Shown here piece by piece: positions 8,505 to 16,494 of a stretch of 64,000 bases of DNA. The notes below the pieces were generated by a model. It made no database searches. It had not been told where the DNA came from and worked only from the letters and a program-made list of their open reading frames with translations. The stretch is from positions 171,258-235,257 of the forward strand of contig JAVKKH010000001.1 of assembly GCA_031296405.1 (NCBI GenBank), read 5' to 3'. How positions within the stretch are numbered: position 1 is the first letter of the stretch; each line of letters starts with the position of its first letter. Origin of the DNA: Candidatus Tepidifontimicrobium thermophilum. Lineage in GTDB: Bacteria > Sysuimicrobiota > Sysuimicrobiia > Sysuimicrobiales > Sysuimicrobiaceae. The translations under genes were made by a program, and so were the position numbers.

Positions 8505-9559
8505 GGACGTACCGCATCGCGGTGATCCCGGGGGACGGCATCGGCCGAGAGGTGGTCCCGGAAGGCGTGCGGGTGCTGCAGGCCGCGGCGCGCCGGTTTG
8601 GCTTCAGCGTGGACACAGTGGAGTTCCCGTGGGGGTGTGGGTACTACCTCCAGCACGGGGCGATGATGCCCTCCGACGGCCTCGAGCAGCTCCGGGCCTT
8701 CGACGCTATCCTCCTCGGTGCCGTGGGCGACCCTCGCGTCCCCGACCACGTGTCCCTGTGGGGCCTGCTGCTGCGGATCCGTAAGGGCTTCGACCTTTAT
8801 GTGAATTTGCGCCCTGTACGGCTGCTGGAGGGAGTGCCCGGCCCGCTGGCGGGGCGCGGGCCCGCCGACGTGGACATGGTGTTCGTTCGGGAGAACACGG
8901 AGGGCGAGTACGCGGGCGTGGGAGGCCGCGTGGGGGAGGGGACGCCGGACGAGGTCGCCTTGCAGACCGCCGTGTACACCCGCCGCGGGACCGAACGCAT
9001 CCTCCGCTATGCCTTCCAGCTGGCCCAGCGGCGCCGGCGGCGTCTGGCGTCTGTCACCAAGTCCAACGCCCTGCAGTACACCGCGGTCCTCTGGGACGAG
9101 GTCACGGAGCGGGTGGCCCGCGACTACCCGGAGGTAGAGGTCTGGCGGCTGCACGTGGACGCGGCGGCGTACCATATGGTGCTCAACCCCCAGCGCTTCG
9201 ACGTGGTGGTGGGTTCCAATCTGTACGCGGACATCCTCACGGACCTGGGGGCAGCCCTGCAGGGGAGCCTGGGGTTGGCCGCCAGTGCCAACCTGGACCC
9301 TACCCGGCGGTCCCCGTCTCTGTTCGAGCCCGTCCACGGCTCGGCGCCGGACATCGCGGGACGGGGCGTCGCTAACCCCTTGGCCACCTTCTGGTCGGTG
9401 TCCCTGATGCTGGATCACCTGGGGGAAGCGGAGGCCTCGGCGGCGGTGTTGGACGCCGTCCGCAGGGTCGTGCGGGAACCCGACGTGCGCCCACCTGACC
9501 TGGGCGGGCGGGCGAGCACGCGCCAGGTCACGGAGGCCGTCCTGGAGGTCCTTCGGTGA
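8501..9559 (+). CDS. Isocitrate/isopropylmalate dehydrogenase family protein, tartrate/D-malate dehydrogenase-like
   Basis: 352 residues of the metal- and NAD-dependent beta-decarboxylating dehydrogenase family. IPGDGIGREVVPEG opens the protein, followed by a GYYLQHGAMMP segment characteristic of tartrate dehydrogenase / D-malate dehydrogenase rather than LeuB. Further landmarks are RENTEGEYAGVGG, TKSNAL, a late NLYADILTDLGA and FEPVHGSAPDIAG. The reaction is oxidation of a 2-hydroxyacid such as tartrate or D-malate, with or without decarboxylation. The GTG start overlaps the previous stop (GTGA), and the next regulator overlaps its own stop. This supports a hydroxy-acid role for the island. 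Confidence 0.88.
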   Translation: MRTYRIAVIPGDGIGREVVPEGVRVLQAAARRFGFSVDTVEFPWGCGYYLQHGAMMPSDGLEQLRAFDAILLGAVGDPRVPDHVSLWGLLLRIRKGFDLYVNLRPVRLLEGVPGPLAGRGPADVDMVFVRENTEGEYAGVGGRVGEGTPDEVALQTAVYTRRGTERILRYAFQLAQRRRRRLASVTKSNALQYTAVLWDEVTERVARDYPEVEVWRLHVDAAAYHMVLNPQRFDVVVGSNLYADILTDLGAALQGSLGLAASANLDPTRRSPSLFEPVHGSAPDIAGRGVANPLATFWSVSLMLDHLGEAEASAAVLDAVRRVVREPDVRPPDLGGRASTRQVTEAVLEVLR

Positions 9560-10227
9560 ACAGCAGCCTGCTGGTGGGGACGCGTCCGACCCGGGAGCGG
9601 GTGCTGGAGAAGCTGCGCGAGGCGATCCTGTCCGGTCGGTTCCAGCCCGGCGAGCGGCTGGTGGAGCGGGAGCTGGTGGAGCTGCTGGGAGTGAGTCGCA
9701 CGCCGATCCGGGAAGCGCTGCGCAAGTTGGAACTGGAAGGGCTTGTCACCACGGTCCCGTACCGGGGCCCGGTGGTGACGCGGCCGACCCTCCAGGACGC
9801 CCAGCAGCTGTACGAAGTCCGGGCGGCCTTGGAGGGACAGGCCACGCGGCTGCTGGCGGCCCGGGCGCAGGCGGAGGACGTGGCGTGCCTCGAGCGCTGC
9901 GTGCAGGAAGCGGAGGAGGCAGTCCAGGCGGGCGACGTACGGGCGGTGCTGGCGGCCAACAACACGTTCCACGACGAGCTGGCACGCCGGTGTGGCAATG
10001 CCCTGCTGGAGTCCCTGATCGACAACCTCCGCAACCGCATCATCCTGCTGCGGGTGGAGTCGCTGTCGTTGCCGGGCCGGCCGCCGCAGTCGGTAGCCGA
10101 GCACCGGGAGATCGTCGAGCAGCTTCGCGCGGGGAACCCGGACGGGGCCCGTGAGGCCATGGAACGGCACATCCTGCGGGCGTGGGAGGCAGCCCGGCGA
10201 CAGCTCGCGGAGGAGGGTAACCGGTGA
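9556..10227 (+). CDS. GntR family transcriptional regulator (FadR/FCD subfamily)
   Basis: 223 residues. The winged helix-turn-helix covers about 13-75, with LLGVSRTPIREALRKLE the recognition region. The FCD domain follows, with the conserved N-x-x-FH motif (NNTFHDEL) placing a metal-ligand histidine near residue 139. It overlaps the dehydrogenase upstream (GTGA) and the M29-like gene downstream, so it is transcribed inside the catabolic operon and probably regulates it, perhaps through the CTGTATACAG site at 7085. It is clearly different in sequence from the FCD regulator at 1307, so the two are not a recent duplication. Confidence 0.88.
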   Translation: MNSSLLVGTRPTRERVLEKLREAILSGRFQPGERLVERELVELLGVSRTPIREALRKLELEGLVTTVPYRGPVVTRPTLQDAQQLYEVRAALEGQATRLLAARAQAEDVACLERCVQEAEEAVQAGDVRAVLAANNTFHDELARRCGNALLESLIDNLRNRIILLRVESLSLPGRPPQSVAEHREIVEQLRAGNPDGAREAMERHILRAWEAARRQLAEEGNR

Positions 10228-11204
10228 ACCCCAAGATGGCCATCACCGCGCGCCGCGTGTTCGAGCAGGTACTCGCCGTCCGCCCCGGGGAACGGGTGGT
10301 GATCGTGACCGACTTCGAGCGGCCCCGTACCATCACAGACCTCCTGGCCGCGACGGGGACCCTCTTGGGCTGCGACGTGGTGGTGGTGGCCATGAACGCG
10401 CGGGAGATGGGCGGCGAGGAGCCCCCGCCCGCGGTGGCCGCAGCCATGCGGGAAGCGGACGCGGTGATCGTGCAGACCAGCCACTCCATGACCCATACGA
10501 ACGCGGAGCGGGAGGCCCTGCGGGCGGGCGCCCGCGTCTGCAACGTCCGCGAGGTAGACGAGGAGATGATGGTCCGAGGCGGCATGACCGCGGACTACGA
10601 GGTGGTGGACCGCATCACCCGTCGGGCTGTGGAGCTCCTCACCGCGGCCCGCACCGCCCGCATCACCACTCCCGAAGGGACAGACCTGCGCATGGACCTG
10701 GACGGCCGGCCCGCGTTCGGGCTGTCGGGGTTCGCCCGGGAGCCGGGCCAGTTCTCAGGATTGCCCGACGGCGAGGCGGCCATTGCGCCCGTGGAGGGCA
10801 CCACGGAGGGGGTTCTGGTGAACCCTTACCTGATCGAGAAGGTCGGCCCGGTCCGGGAGCCGTTCCGCCTGGAGGTGGAAGACGGGCGGATCGTGCGGGT
10901 GGAGGGGGGCGTGGAAGCGCAGACCCTGCGGGAGATCCTGGAGCGCAAGGACCCTGGCGCCCGGAACTTCGCCGCGGAGCTGGCCCTGGGCACCAACCCC
11001 GCCTGCCGGACGATTCCCAAGAGCCGGGAAGTGAAGAAGCGGCTGGGCCAGGCCCACGTGGCCCTGGGCGACAACCTGAGCCTCGCGGGTACCGTGGAGA
11101 GCAGCGTGCACCTCGACATCATCCTGCTGCGCCCCACGGTCGCCCTAGACGGAGAGGTCGTGCTGCAGGACGGAGAGCCGTTGTTCGCACGCGGACTGGT
11201 CTGA
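10224..11204 (+). CDS. M29 aminopeptidase-like / NicX-like metalloenzyme
   Basis: 326 residues. The overall pattern matches the M29 (thermophilic aminopeptidase)/2,5-dihydroxypyridine dioxygenase (NicX) superfamily: an N-terminal PGERVVIVTDFERP segment, then a metal-ligand region with GLPDGEAAIAPVEGTTEG, ELALGTNPACR, and a final GTVESSVHLDII carrying Glu and His ligands. NicX-type members open pyridine rings with Fe(II) on the way to maleamate and fumarate, whereas true M29 members are peptidases. The carboxylate operon context makes a ring-cleaving or hydrolytic catabolic role thinkable but unproven. The start overlaps the GntR stop (4 bp). TctC follows 21 bp downstream. Confidence 0.72.
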   Translation: MNPKMAITARRVFEQVLAVRPGERVVIVTDFERPRTITDLLAATGTLLGCDVVVVAMNAREMGGEEPPPAVAAAMREADAVIVQTSHSMTHTNAEREALRAGARVCNVREVDEEMMVRGGMTADYEVVDRITRRAVELLTAARTARITTPEGTDLRMDLDGRPAFGLSGFAREPGQFSGLPDGEAAIAPVEGTTEGVLVNPYLIEKVGPVREPFRLEVEDGRIVRVEGGVEAQTLREILERKDPGARNFAAELALGTNPACRTIPKSREVKKRLGQAHVALGDNLSLAGTVESSVHLDIILLRPTVALDGEVVLQDGEPLFARGLV

Positions 11205-11225
11205 CGACGGAAGGGGGGATGGTCG

Positions 11226-12185
11226 ATGAAGCGGAAGGCGGTCTGGCTGTCGGTTGCGGGTGTCCTAGTGCTCGCCGTGAGCGTGGCGGCCCTGGGCCAG
11301 AGCCGCTACCCGACCAAACCGGTGGTGCTGGTGACTCACTCGAGCCCGGGGGCGGGTGGGGACATCTTCCTCCGCAACCTGGCCAAGCACCTGGAGGGCA
11401 TCGTCCCAGTGCCCCTGGTGGTGGAGAACCGTCCCGGCGGCGCCTCGGCCCGCGCGGTGGCGTACGTGGCCACGAGCCCCAAGGATGGCTACGTCCTGTA
11501 CGGCGCCACCCCCACCATGCTCCAGACGCCGCTGCTCACGAAGACCCAGTACTCGTACCTTGACCTCCAGCCCGTGGCCAACGTCTTCTTCGACCCCATG
11601 ATCCTGTACGTGCGGGCGGAGTCTCCTTGGAAGAGCCTGAAGGACGTGGTGGACGAGGCGGCGCGCCGGCCTGGCCAGATCCGGTTCGGGGCGGCCACGC
11701 CAGGGTCCGTGGAGCACATGATCGCTTACCACCTCATGTCGGTGGCGAAGGTGAAGGTGCAGCCCGTGACCTTCGAGGGCGGGGGCGACCTACTGGTGGC
11801 CGTCCTGGGGGGCCACGTGGATCTGGGTGTGGGGGAGTACGCCGAGATCGCCTCCCAGGTACAGGCGGGCAAGGTGCGGGTGCTGAACTCCTTCACGGAG
11901 CAGCGGATCCCGGGGACCACCATCCCGACCGCGAAGGAGCTGGGCTTCCCCGTGGTGGTGGAGAAATTCCGGGGGCTGCTGGGCCCCAAGGGCATGGACC
12001 CGGAGGCGGTGGCCTTCTGGGAGCGGGCCGTCCAGCAGGTGCTCCGCAAGCCCTCCTACCAGATGTACTACCGGTCGGTCTACCAGGTGCCTGCGTACAT
12101 GGACCACGTGCAGTACAAGCTGTACCTGGACCGGATGAACATGACCCTCCGCCGGTACCTGAAGTCCATCGGGTTGATCCAGTAG
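11226..12185 (+). CDS. Tripartite tricarboxylate transporter substrate-binding protein (TctC/Bug family)
   Basis: 319 residues with a signal peptide (MKRKAVW, hydrophobic stretch, cleavage near VAALGQS). The mature protein follows the Bug pattern: YPTKPVVLVTHSSPGAGGD, VVENRPGGASARAV, and a C-terminal KELGFPVVVEKFRGLLGP segment. Bug proteins bind carboxylates or other small anions outside the membrane and deliver them to TctAB, encoded immediately downstream. ATG start with GGAAGGGGGGATGG just upstream. Substrate is unknown. Confidence 0.92.
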   Translation: MKRKAVWLSVAGVLVLAVSVAALGQSRYPTKPVVLVTHSSPGAGGDIFLRNLAKHLEGIVPVPLVVENRPGGASARAVAYVATSPKDGYVLYGATPTMLQTPLLTKTQYSYLDLQPVANVFFDPMILYVRAESPWKSLKDVVDEAARRPGQIRFGAATPGSVEHMIAYHLMSVAKVKVQPVTFEGGGDLLVAVLGGHVDLGVGEYAEIASQVQAGKVRVLNSFTEQRIPGTTIPTAKELGFPVVVEKFRGLLGPKGMDPEAVAFWERAVQQVLRKPSYQMYYRSVYQVPAYMDHVQYKLYLDRMNMTLRRYLKSIGLIQ

Positions 12186-12198
12186 TTAGGAGGGAGGG

Positions 12199-12651
12199 GT
12201 GCGCAGGGCTGACCTGGTGGCGGGCTTGAGCTTCCTGGCTGTCGCCGCAGTGTACTTTCACCAGTCCCTGTTCATCGTCCGCGGTTTCGCCAGCGACCGG
12301 CTCGGTCCCGCGTTCATGCCGAGGCTCCTCGCCGGGGCCCTGGCCCTTTTGGCCCTGGCGCTGCTGGCGCGGGCCGCCGCGGGAAGGTCGGAGGCCACTC
12401 CTCCCTCGCCGGCCCGGGTCCGGCTGCTCGCGGCCACCGTGGTCCTACTGGTGGCCTACGCCCTGGTGATGCCCAGGGCTGGGTTCCTGGTGGCGACACC
12501 GGCGTTCCTGGCGGCGGTGCTGGCCTGCCTGGGAGTCCGGGAGCCGGTTCCACTGGTCCTGGTGGCGGCGGGGGTCACCGCGGCCCTGTACGGGGTGTTC
12601 GGCCGGCTTTTAGGGGTGCTGTTGCCGCCCGGGCCGTTCGGGAGGCTGTGA
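12199..12651 (+). CDS. Tripartite tricarboxylate transporter small membrane subunit TctB
   Basis: A 150-residue protein with about four predicted membrane helices, in the TctB position between TctC and TctA. The N-terminus (DLVAGLSFLAVAAVYFHQS) and the SDRLGPAFMPRLLAGAL loop are typical of the family. GTG start with a GGAGGGAGG purine run just upstream. Its stop overlaps the TctA start region. It acts with TctA in the cytoplasmic membrane; its precise role in the family is unclear. Confidence 0.88.
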   Translation: MRRADLVAGLSFLAVAAVYFHQSLFIVRGFASDRLGPAFMPRLLAGALALLALALLARAAAGRSEATPPSPARVRLLAATVVLLVAYALVMPRAGFLVATPAFLAAVLACLGVREPVPLVLVAAGVTAALYGVFGRLLGVLLPPGPFGRL

Positions 12652-14174
12652 TGCTGGAGCGGTTCGCCCTCGGTGCGCAGGTGGCGCTGCAGCCCTACGC
12701 CCTGCTGATGACCCTGCTGGGGGTCGCCTGGGGGATCCTCGGCGGGGCGCTGCCGGGAATCTCCGGATCCATCGCCATGGCGTTGCTCCTTCCGTTCACC
12801 TTCGGCATGGATCCCGCGGTGGCCCTCATGATGCTGGCGGGCGTGTACGTGGGCGCCATGTACGGCGGATCCATCACCGCGATCCTGATCAGCACGCCCG
12901 GCACTCCTGGTTCCGCCATCACGGTGGTGGACGGGTATGCGCTTCACCAGCGGGGACAGAGCGGCAAGGCCCTCGGGGTTTCGCTGGTGACAGGGACGGT
13001 GGGAGGGATCGCGGGCGTGTTCCTCCTCGTGGCCTTCGCCGTCCCACTATCCCGGATCGCGCTGGCGTTCGGCCCGCCGGAGTACTTCGCCTTCGGGGTC
13101 TTCGGCTTAGCCCTCATCAGCAGTTTCGTGGGCCGGGACCTGGTCAAGGGCGGGATCTCCGCGGTGCTGGGTTTGATGCTGGCCACAGTGGGGACCGACC
13201 CCTTCAGCGGGACCCCGCGGTTCACCTTCGGCAGCGTGGACCTGGTGGGAGGCGTGGCGGCCGCGGCGGGCATGATCGGCCTGTTCGCGGTGTCGGAGAT
13301 CTTCTACCAGATCGCCGAGGGCGTGGACTGGGAGCGGATCCGCGGCCGGTACACCACCGCGCTGCCTTCCCTGCTGGAGCTGTGGCGGCTGCGGGTAGCC
13401 ACCGTCCTTGGGATCGTCTTCGGGACCATCGAGGGCCTGCTCCCGGGCGGGGGCGGGGCCATCGCGTCGTTCATCGCTTACAACGAGGCGAAGCGGTGGT
13501 CCAAACACCCCGAGGAGTTCGGCCGGGGTTCCCTGGAGGGAGTGGCCGCACCGGAGACGGCGAACAACGTGGTCACGGCGACGGCCCTCATCCCCCTGTT
13601 GACCTTCGGGATCCCCGGTTCCAACTCCGCAGCCATCCTCCTCGCGGGGATGATGCTCCACGGCCTGCAGCCGGGTCCGGCCCTGTTCGACCGGACCCCG
13701 CACGTGGTCTACGGGCTGTTCGTGGGGCTGCTGGTGGCCAACCTGTTCATGCTGGGGCTGGGTCTGCTGGCCCTGCGGCCGTCCATCGCCCTGGTCAATG
13801 TGCGTCGCCCCTTCCTGCTGGCCGGGATCCTGGGGCTCGTTCTGGTGGGCGCCTACTCGATCAACAACAGCATGGTGGAGGTATGGATCGTCCTGCTGAC
13901 CGGGCTGGTGGGCTACTCCATGCGCCGGTACGGCTACAACGTCCTCGCCATGGTCCTGGGGTTCGTGCTGGGCTTCATGGTGGAGGCGAACCTGCGCCGG
14001 TCCCTGCTGATCTCTCTCGGTGATCCCTGGGTGTTCTTCACGCGTCCCATTTCGGCCTTGTTGCTGGCGCTGGCGGTGTTGACCTTCGCCTGGCCCATCC
14101 TCCGGCGCATTCGGGAGGAACGCCTGTCGGTGGCCGGCGCTGAGCAGGGGCTGGCGGAAAGGGCGGCCGGTTAG
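12651..14174 (+). CDS. Tripartite tricarboxylate transporter large permease TctA
   Basis: About 507 residues, a polytopic permease. Contains the TctA GGALPGISGSIAMALLLP motif near the N-terminus, the YVGAMYGGSITAILISTPGTPGS signature, and the second-half repeat of the same theme (EGLLPGGGGAIASF, then PETANNVVTA and TFGIPGSNSAAILLAG). GTG and ATG codons are adjacent at 12648 and 12651. GGAGG at 12641-12645 has better spacing to the ATG, so I use 12651. It completes a TctC-B-A set that runs in line with the GntR/M29 genes upstream. Confidence 0.92.
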   Translation: MLERFALGAQVALQPYALLMTLLGVAWGILGGALPGISGSIAMALLLPFTFGMDPAVALMMLAGVYVGAMYGGSITAILISTPGTPGSAITVVDGYALHQRGQSGKALGVSLVTGTVGGIAGVFLLVAFAVPLSRIALAFGPPEYFAFGVFGLALISSFVGRDLVKGGISAVLGLMLATVGTDPFSGTPRFTFGSVDLVGGVAAAAGMIGLFAVSEIFYQIAEGVDWERIRGRYTTALPSLLELWRLRVATVLGIVFGTIEGLLPGGGGAIASFIAYNEAKRWSKHPEEFGRGSLEGVAAPETANNVVTATALIPLLTFGIPGSNSAAILLAGMMLHGLQPGPALFDRTPHVVYGLFVGLLVANLFMLGLGLLALRPSIALVNVRRPFLLAGILGLVLVGAYSINNSMVEVWIVLLTGLVGYSMRRYGYNVLAMVLGFVLGFMVEANLRRSLLISLGDPWVFFTRPISALLLALAVLTFAWPILRRIREERLSVAGAEQGLAERAAG

Positions 14175-14245
14175 GAGCGCGGGCGGGGCGGGGACGGAAA
14201 AGCCCCTGACCGTGCGAGGTCGCGGACGATCCCCGAGGTGGTGGA

Positions 14246-15016
14246 GTGGATCTCGGGCTGCGAGGGGAGCGCGTGCTGGTGGTGGGAGCGAGCCGGGGCG
14301 TCGGCCGCGCGGTGGCTCGGTTGCTGGCGGAGGAGGGAGCCCGACTGAGGTTGGTGGCCCGCGACGGAGAGGCGCTGGCGCGGTTGGCGGAGGAAATCCG
14401 GAAGCAGGGTGGGGAAGTGGAGTGGAGCGTCGCCGACGTGACCGACGCTGGGCAGACGGCCGCGGCCCTGCGGCAGATGTGTGGGGATGGGCTTGAGGCC
14501 GTAGTGCACGTGGCCGGAAGCGGGGTCCGGGTGCCCTTCTCGGAGGCTACGGAGGAAGTGTGGCGGGCCGCCCTCGAGTTGAACCTCCTCGCTGCCGTCC
14601 GCGTGATCCGTCTGGTCTTGCCCTGCCTGCGGGAAGGGGGCCGCATCGTGCTGCTGGGCGCGGCGTCCGGGAAGCGCCCCCACCCCGGCCAGTCGCCGTC
14701 CAACGCGGCGAAGGCAGCGTTGGCGAACCTCACCGCGAGCCTGGCTGAGGAGCTGGCCCCCCGCGTCACGGTCAACTGCGTGGCCCCCGGACGCATCCTT
14801 ACCGAACGCAGACTGCGGCGCCTGGAGGAAGCGGCGGCGCGTCGGGGGATCCCGCTGCAGGAGGCGGTGGCAGAGGATGCGGAGGACGTGCCCCTGGGCC
14901 GCCACGGGCGGCCGGAAGAGGTGGCGGCGGTGGTGGCCTTCTTGGCCTCCCCGCGGGCCAGCTACGTCACGGGCCAGACCATCGTGGTGGACGGAGGTTG
15001 GGTGAGGTCGGTGTGA
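14246..15016 (+). CDS. Short-chain dehydrogenase/reductase family protein lacking the catalytic tyrosine
   Basis: 256 residues with a Rossmann fold: [20 protein letters not shown] (nucleotide-binding glycines), HVAGSG at the NAG position, and a C-terminal [18 protein letters not shown] plus [10 protein letters not shown]. At the YxxxK position the protein reads SNAAK, so the catalytic Tyr is replaced while Lys remains. A known SDR subgroup with a similar SN-x-x-(K/R) arrangement exists (ketoacyl reductase-like, divergent active site). GTG start. Its stop overlaps the AbrB-like gene by 4 bp. A reductase role is possible but the chemistry must differ from classical SDRs. Confidence 0.85.
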   Translation: MDLGLRGERVLVVGASRGVGRAVARLLAEEGARLRLVARDGEALARLAEEIRKQGGEVEWSVADVTDAGQTAAALRQMCGDGLEAVVHVAGSGVRVPFSEATEEVWRAALELNLLAAVRVIRLVLPCLREGGRIVLLGAASGKRPHPGQSPSNAAKAALANLTASLAEELAPRVTVNCVAPGRILTERRLRRLEEAAARRGIPLQEAVAEDAEDVPLGRHGRPEEVAAVVAFLASPRASYVTGQTIVVDGGWVRSV

Positions 15017-15537
15017 GCGCGGAGCAGGTCCTGGCCGCAGCCCTAGTGGTGGCCGCAGGAGTCACCGGAGGACTCGTAGGGATCCGGCTGCGGCTGCCGG
15101 CGGGGGCCCTTCTGGGTGGATTGCTAGGTGCCCTCGCAGCCTTGTCCCTGGTGGCGACGCAGATCCCTCCCGTGGATCCCTCGGTGCGCCGGTGGCTGCA
15201 GATCGCGGTGGGCATCACGCTGGGCTCCCGGGTCCGGCCGGATACCCTGCCGAACGTGCGGCGCGCATCCCGGGCGGCCTTCCTAGTGGTGCTGGCGGCG
15301 TTGGTGGGCGCGGTGGGAGGGGCGTGGCTGCTCCGCGCCTTGGCCGGACTGGAATGGGGGACCGCCCTACTGGCGGCCACCCCCGGGGGGATGCCGGAGA
15401 TGGTACTGATCGCCATGGCCCTGGATCGCCCGGTAGATCTGGTGACCACGGTCCAGCTGGTGCGGGTGGTGACCACCTTGCTGGTGACCCTGCCGCTGGT
15501 GCGCCTGTGGTTACGCCGCGCGGAGGTGGACGGTTGA
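15013..15537 (+). CDS. AbrB-family membrane protein, first half-sized protein of a split pair
   Basis: A protein of about 174 residues with about five hydrophobic segments. It matches one half of AbrB (ammonia-monooxygenase-like regulator/permease) proteins: [15 protein letters not shown], a [14 protein letters not shown] block and the [15 protein letters not shown] motif. Usual AbrB proteins are about 340-370 residues and contain this unit twice. Here the units are separate genes. GTG start at 15013 inside the SDR stop, with a GAGG a few bases upstream; a TTG at 14998 is an alternative. Function is poorly known; some relatives are carboxylate-linked transporters. Confidence 0.78.
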   Translation: MSAEQVLAAALVVAAGVTGGLVGIRLRLPAGALLGGLLGALAALSLVATQIPPVDPSVRRWLQIAVGITLGSRVRPDTLPNVRRASRAAFLVVLAALVGAVGGAWLLRALAGLEWGTALLAATPGGMPEMVLIAMALDRPVDLVTTVQLVRVVTTLLVTLPLVRLWLRRAEVDG

Positions 15538-16019
15538 AGGAGCTGCTGGTGACGCTGACTGTGGGGGTGGGAGCCGGCTGGGCCGCCCTGTGGCTGGGCG
15601 TGCCGGCGGGCGGTCTGGTGGGTTCCATGGTGGCGGTGGCGGCCCTGCGCCTCGTAGGGGGGCCCGTGCGGGAGCTCTCCCTCCACGTGCGGCGTGGGGT
15701 GCAGCTGGCGGTGGGGATCATCCTGGCGGTGTCCGCCAGCTGGCACCCGGAGGTCGCACGGCGGGTGCTTTTACCGGCCCTGGGCCTCACTGCCTACCTG
15801 CTGGCTGTCTCCGCGGTCATCGCGTGGGGAGTGGGAACCGTGACGCGCTGGCCGTGGCCGGTGGCGTTCCTCAGCTCCGCACCTGCGGGCCTGACGGAAA
15901 TCTCCATGGCCGCGGACGACATGGGACTGGACGCACCCTCCATCGCGTCCCTGCACGTGGCGCGGGTCATCACCGTGATCGCCTGCGTGCCGTGGCTCGT
16001 GGCGTGGGCCGCGGGGTAG
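15534..16019 (+). CDS. AbrB-family membrane protein, second half-sized protein of a split pair
   Basis: 161 residues repeating the same architecture: GVPAGGLVGSMVAVAALRL, a VQLAVGIILAVSA block equivalent to the VGITLGS block of the upstream protein, and SSAPAGLTEISMAA replacing the TPGGMPEM motif. The TTG start at 15534 overlaps the previous stop (TTGA) and has GGAGG at seven-base spacing, so translation is coupled and the two are probably made in equal amount. Together they would rebuild a full AbrB of about 335 residues. The gene closes the carboxylate island. Confidence 0.75.
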   Translation: MKELLVTLTVGVGAGWAALWLGVPAGGLVGSMVAVAALRLVGGPVRELSLHVRRGVQLAVGIILAVSASWHPEVARRVLLPALGLTAYLLAVSAVIAWGVGTVTRWPWPVAFLSSAPAGLTEISMAADDMGLDAPSIASLHVARVITVIACVPWLVAWAAG

Positions 16020-16261
16020 GCCCATGGGCGCAGTCGCTGCAGCGCGTTCGGCACCGACACGCTGAGGGTCAGGCGCGGTAGGGAAGAGCTCCACCTCGCG
16101 GTTCCCCCGACCCGAGAGGCGACGAACGTCTGGGGACTGTCCAGGGTCTGGAGCCGCGCCGGGAAAACGTGGCGGACCAGCCGGGGCCGAGTTGGTCTGC
16201 GCCGTCTGTCAGGCGTTAACCATCCGCGGGCCGGCGTGAAACCGGGCCCTGTGCGCTCCGA

Positions 16262-16336
16262 TGGTGGAGACGACCGGATTCGAACCGGCGACCCCCTGGT
16301 TGCAAACCAGGTGCTCTCCCGCTGAGCTACGTCCCC
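16262..16336 (-). tRNA. tRNA-Ala (anticodon TGC)
   Basis: Reading the minus strand from 16336: acceptor GGGGACG pairs with CGTCTCC, the D arm carries GCTC/GAGC, the anticodon stem is CCTGG with loop TTTGCAA (TGC at 16304-16302), and the T arm is GCCGG-TTCGAAT-CCGGT. The CCA end is encoded (16264-16262). The 240 bp between the AbrB pair and this tRNA hold nothing I can identify. Confidence 0.95.
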
Positions 16337-16406
16337 AAGCCCGTCCTTTAGCATACCACCGCGCCGGACCAACCCGGGCGCCGGTGTTGCCCCCGTCCCC
16401 TTGGCT

Positions 16407-16450
16407 CTGTCCCCCGGGACCTGTCCCCTGGGGCCCTGTCCCCCTGGGCC
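16407..16450. repeat. Three imperfect tandem 14-15 bp CTGTCCCC repeats
   Basis: Three adjacent copies begin CTGTCCCCCGGGAC (16407-16420), CTGTCCCCTGGGGC (16421-) and CTGTCCCCCTGGGCC (16436-16450). They lie between the rocA stop and the tRNA-Ala gene, in non-coding sequence. Each copy is partly self-complementary (CCCC/GGGG). No function is evident. Confidence 0.6.
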
Positions 16451-16494
16451 CGTCGCAGTGGTCCCGCGGCCTTTGGAGGCCTGGCATCGGTAAC

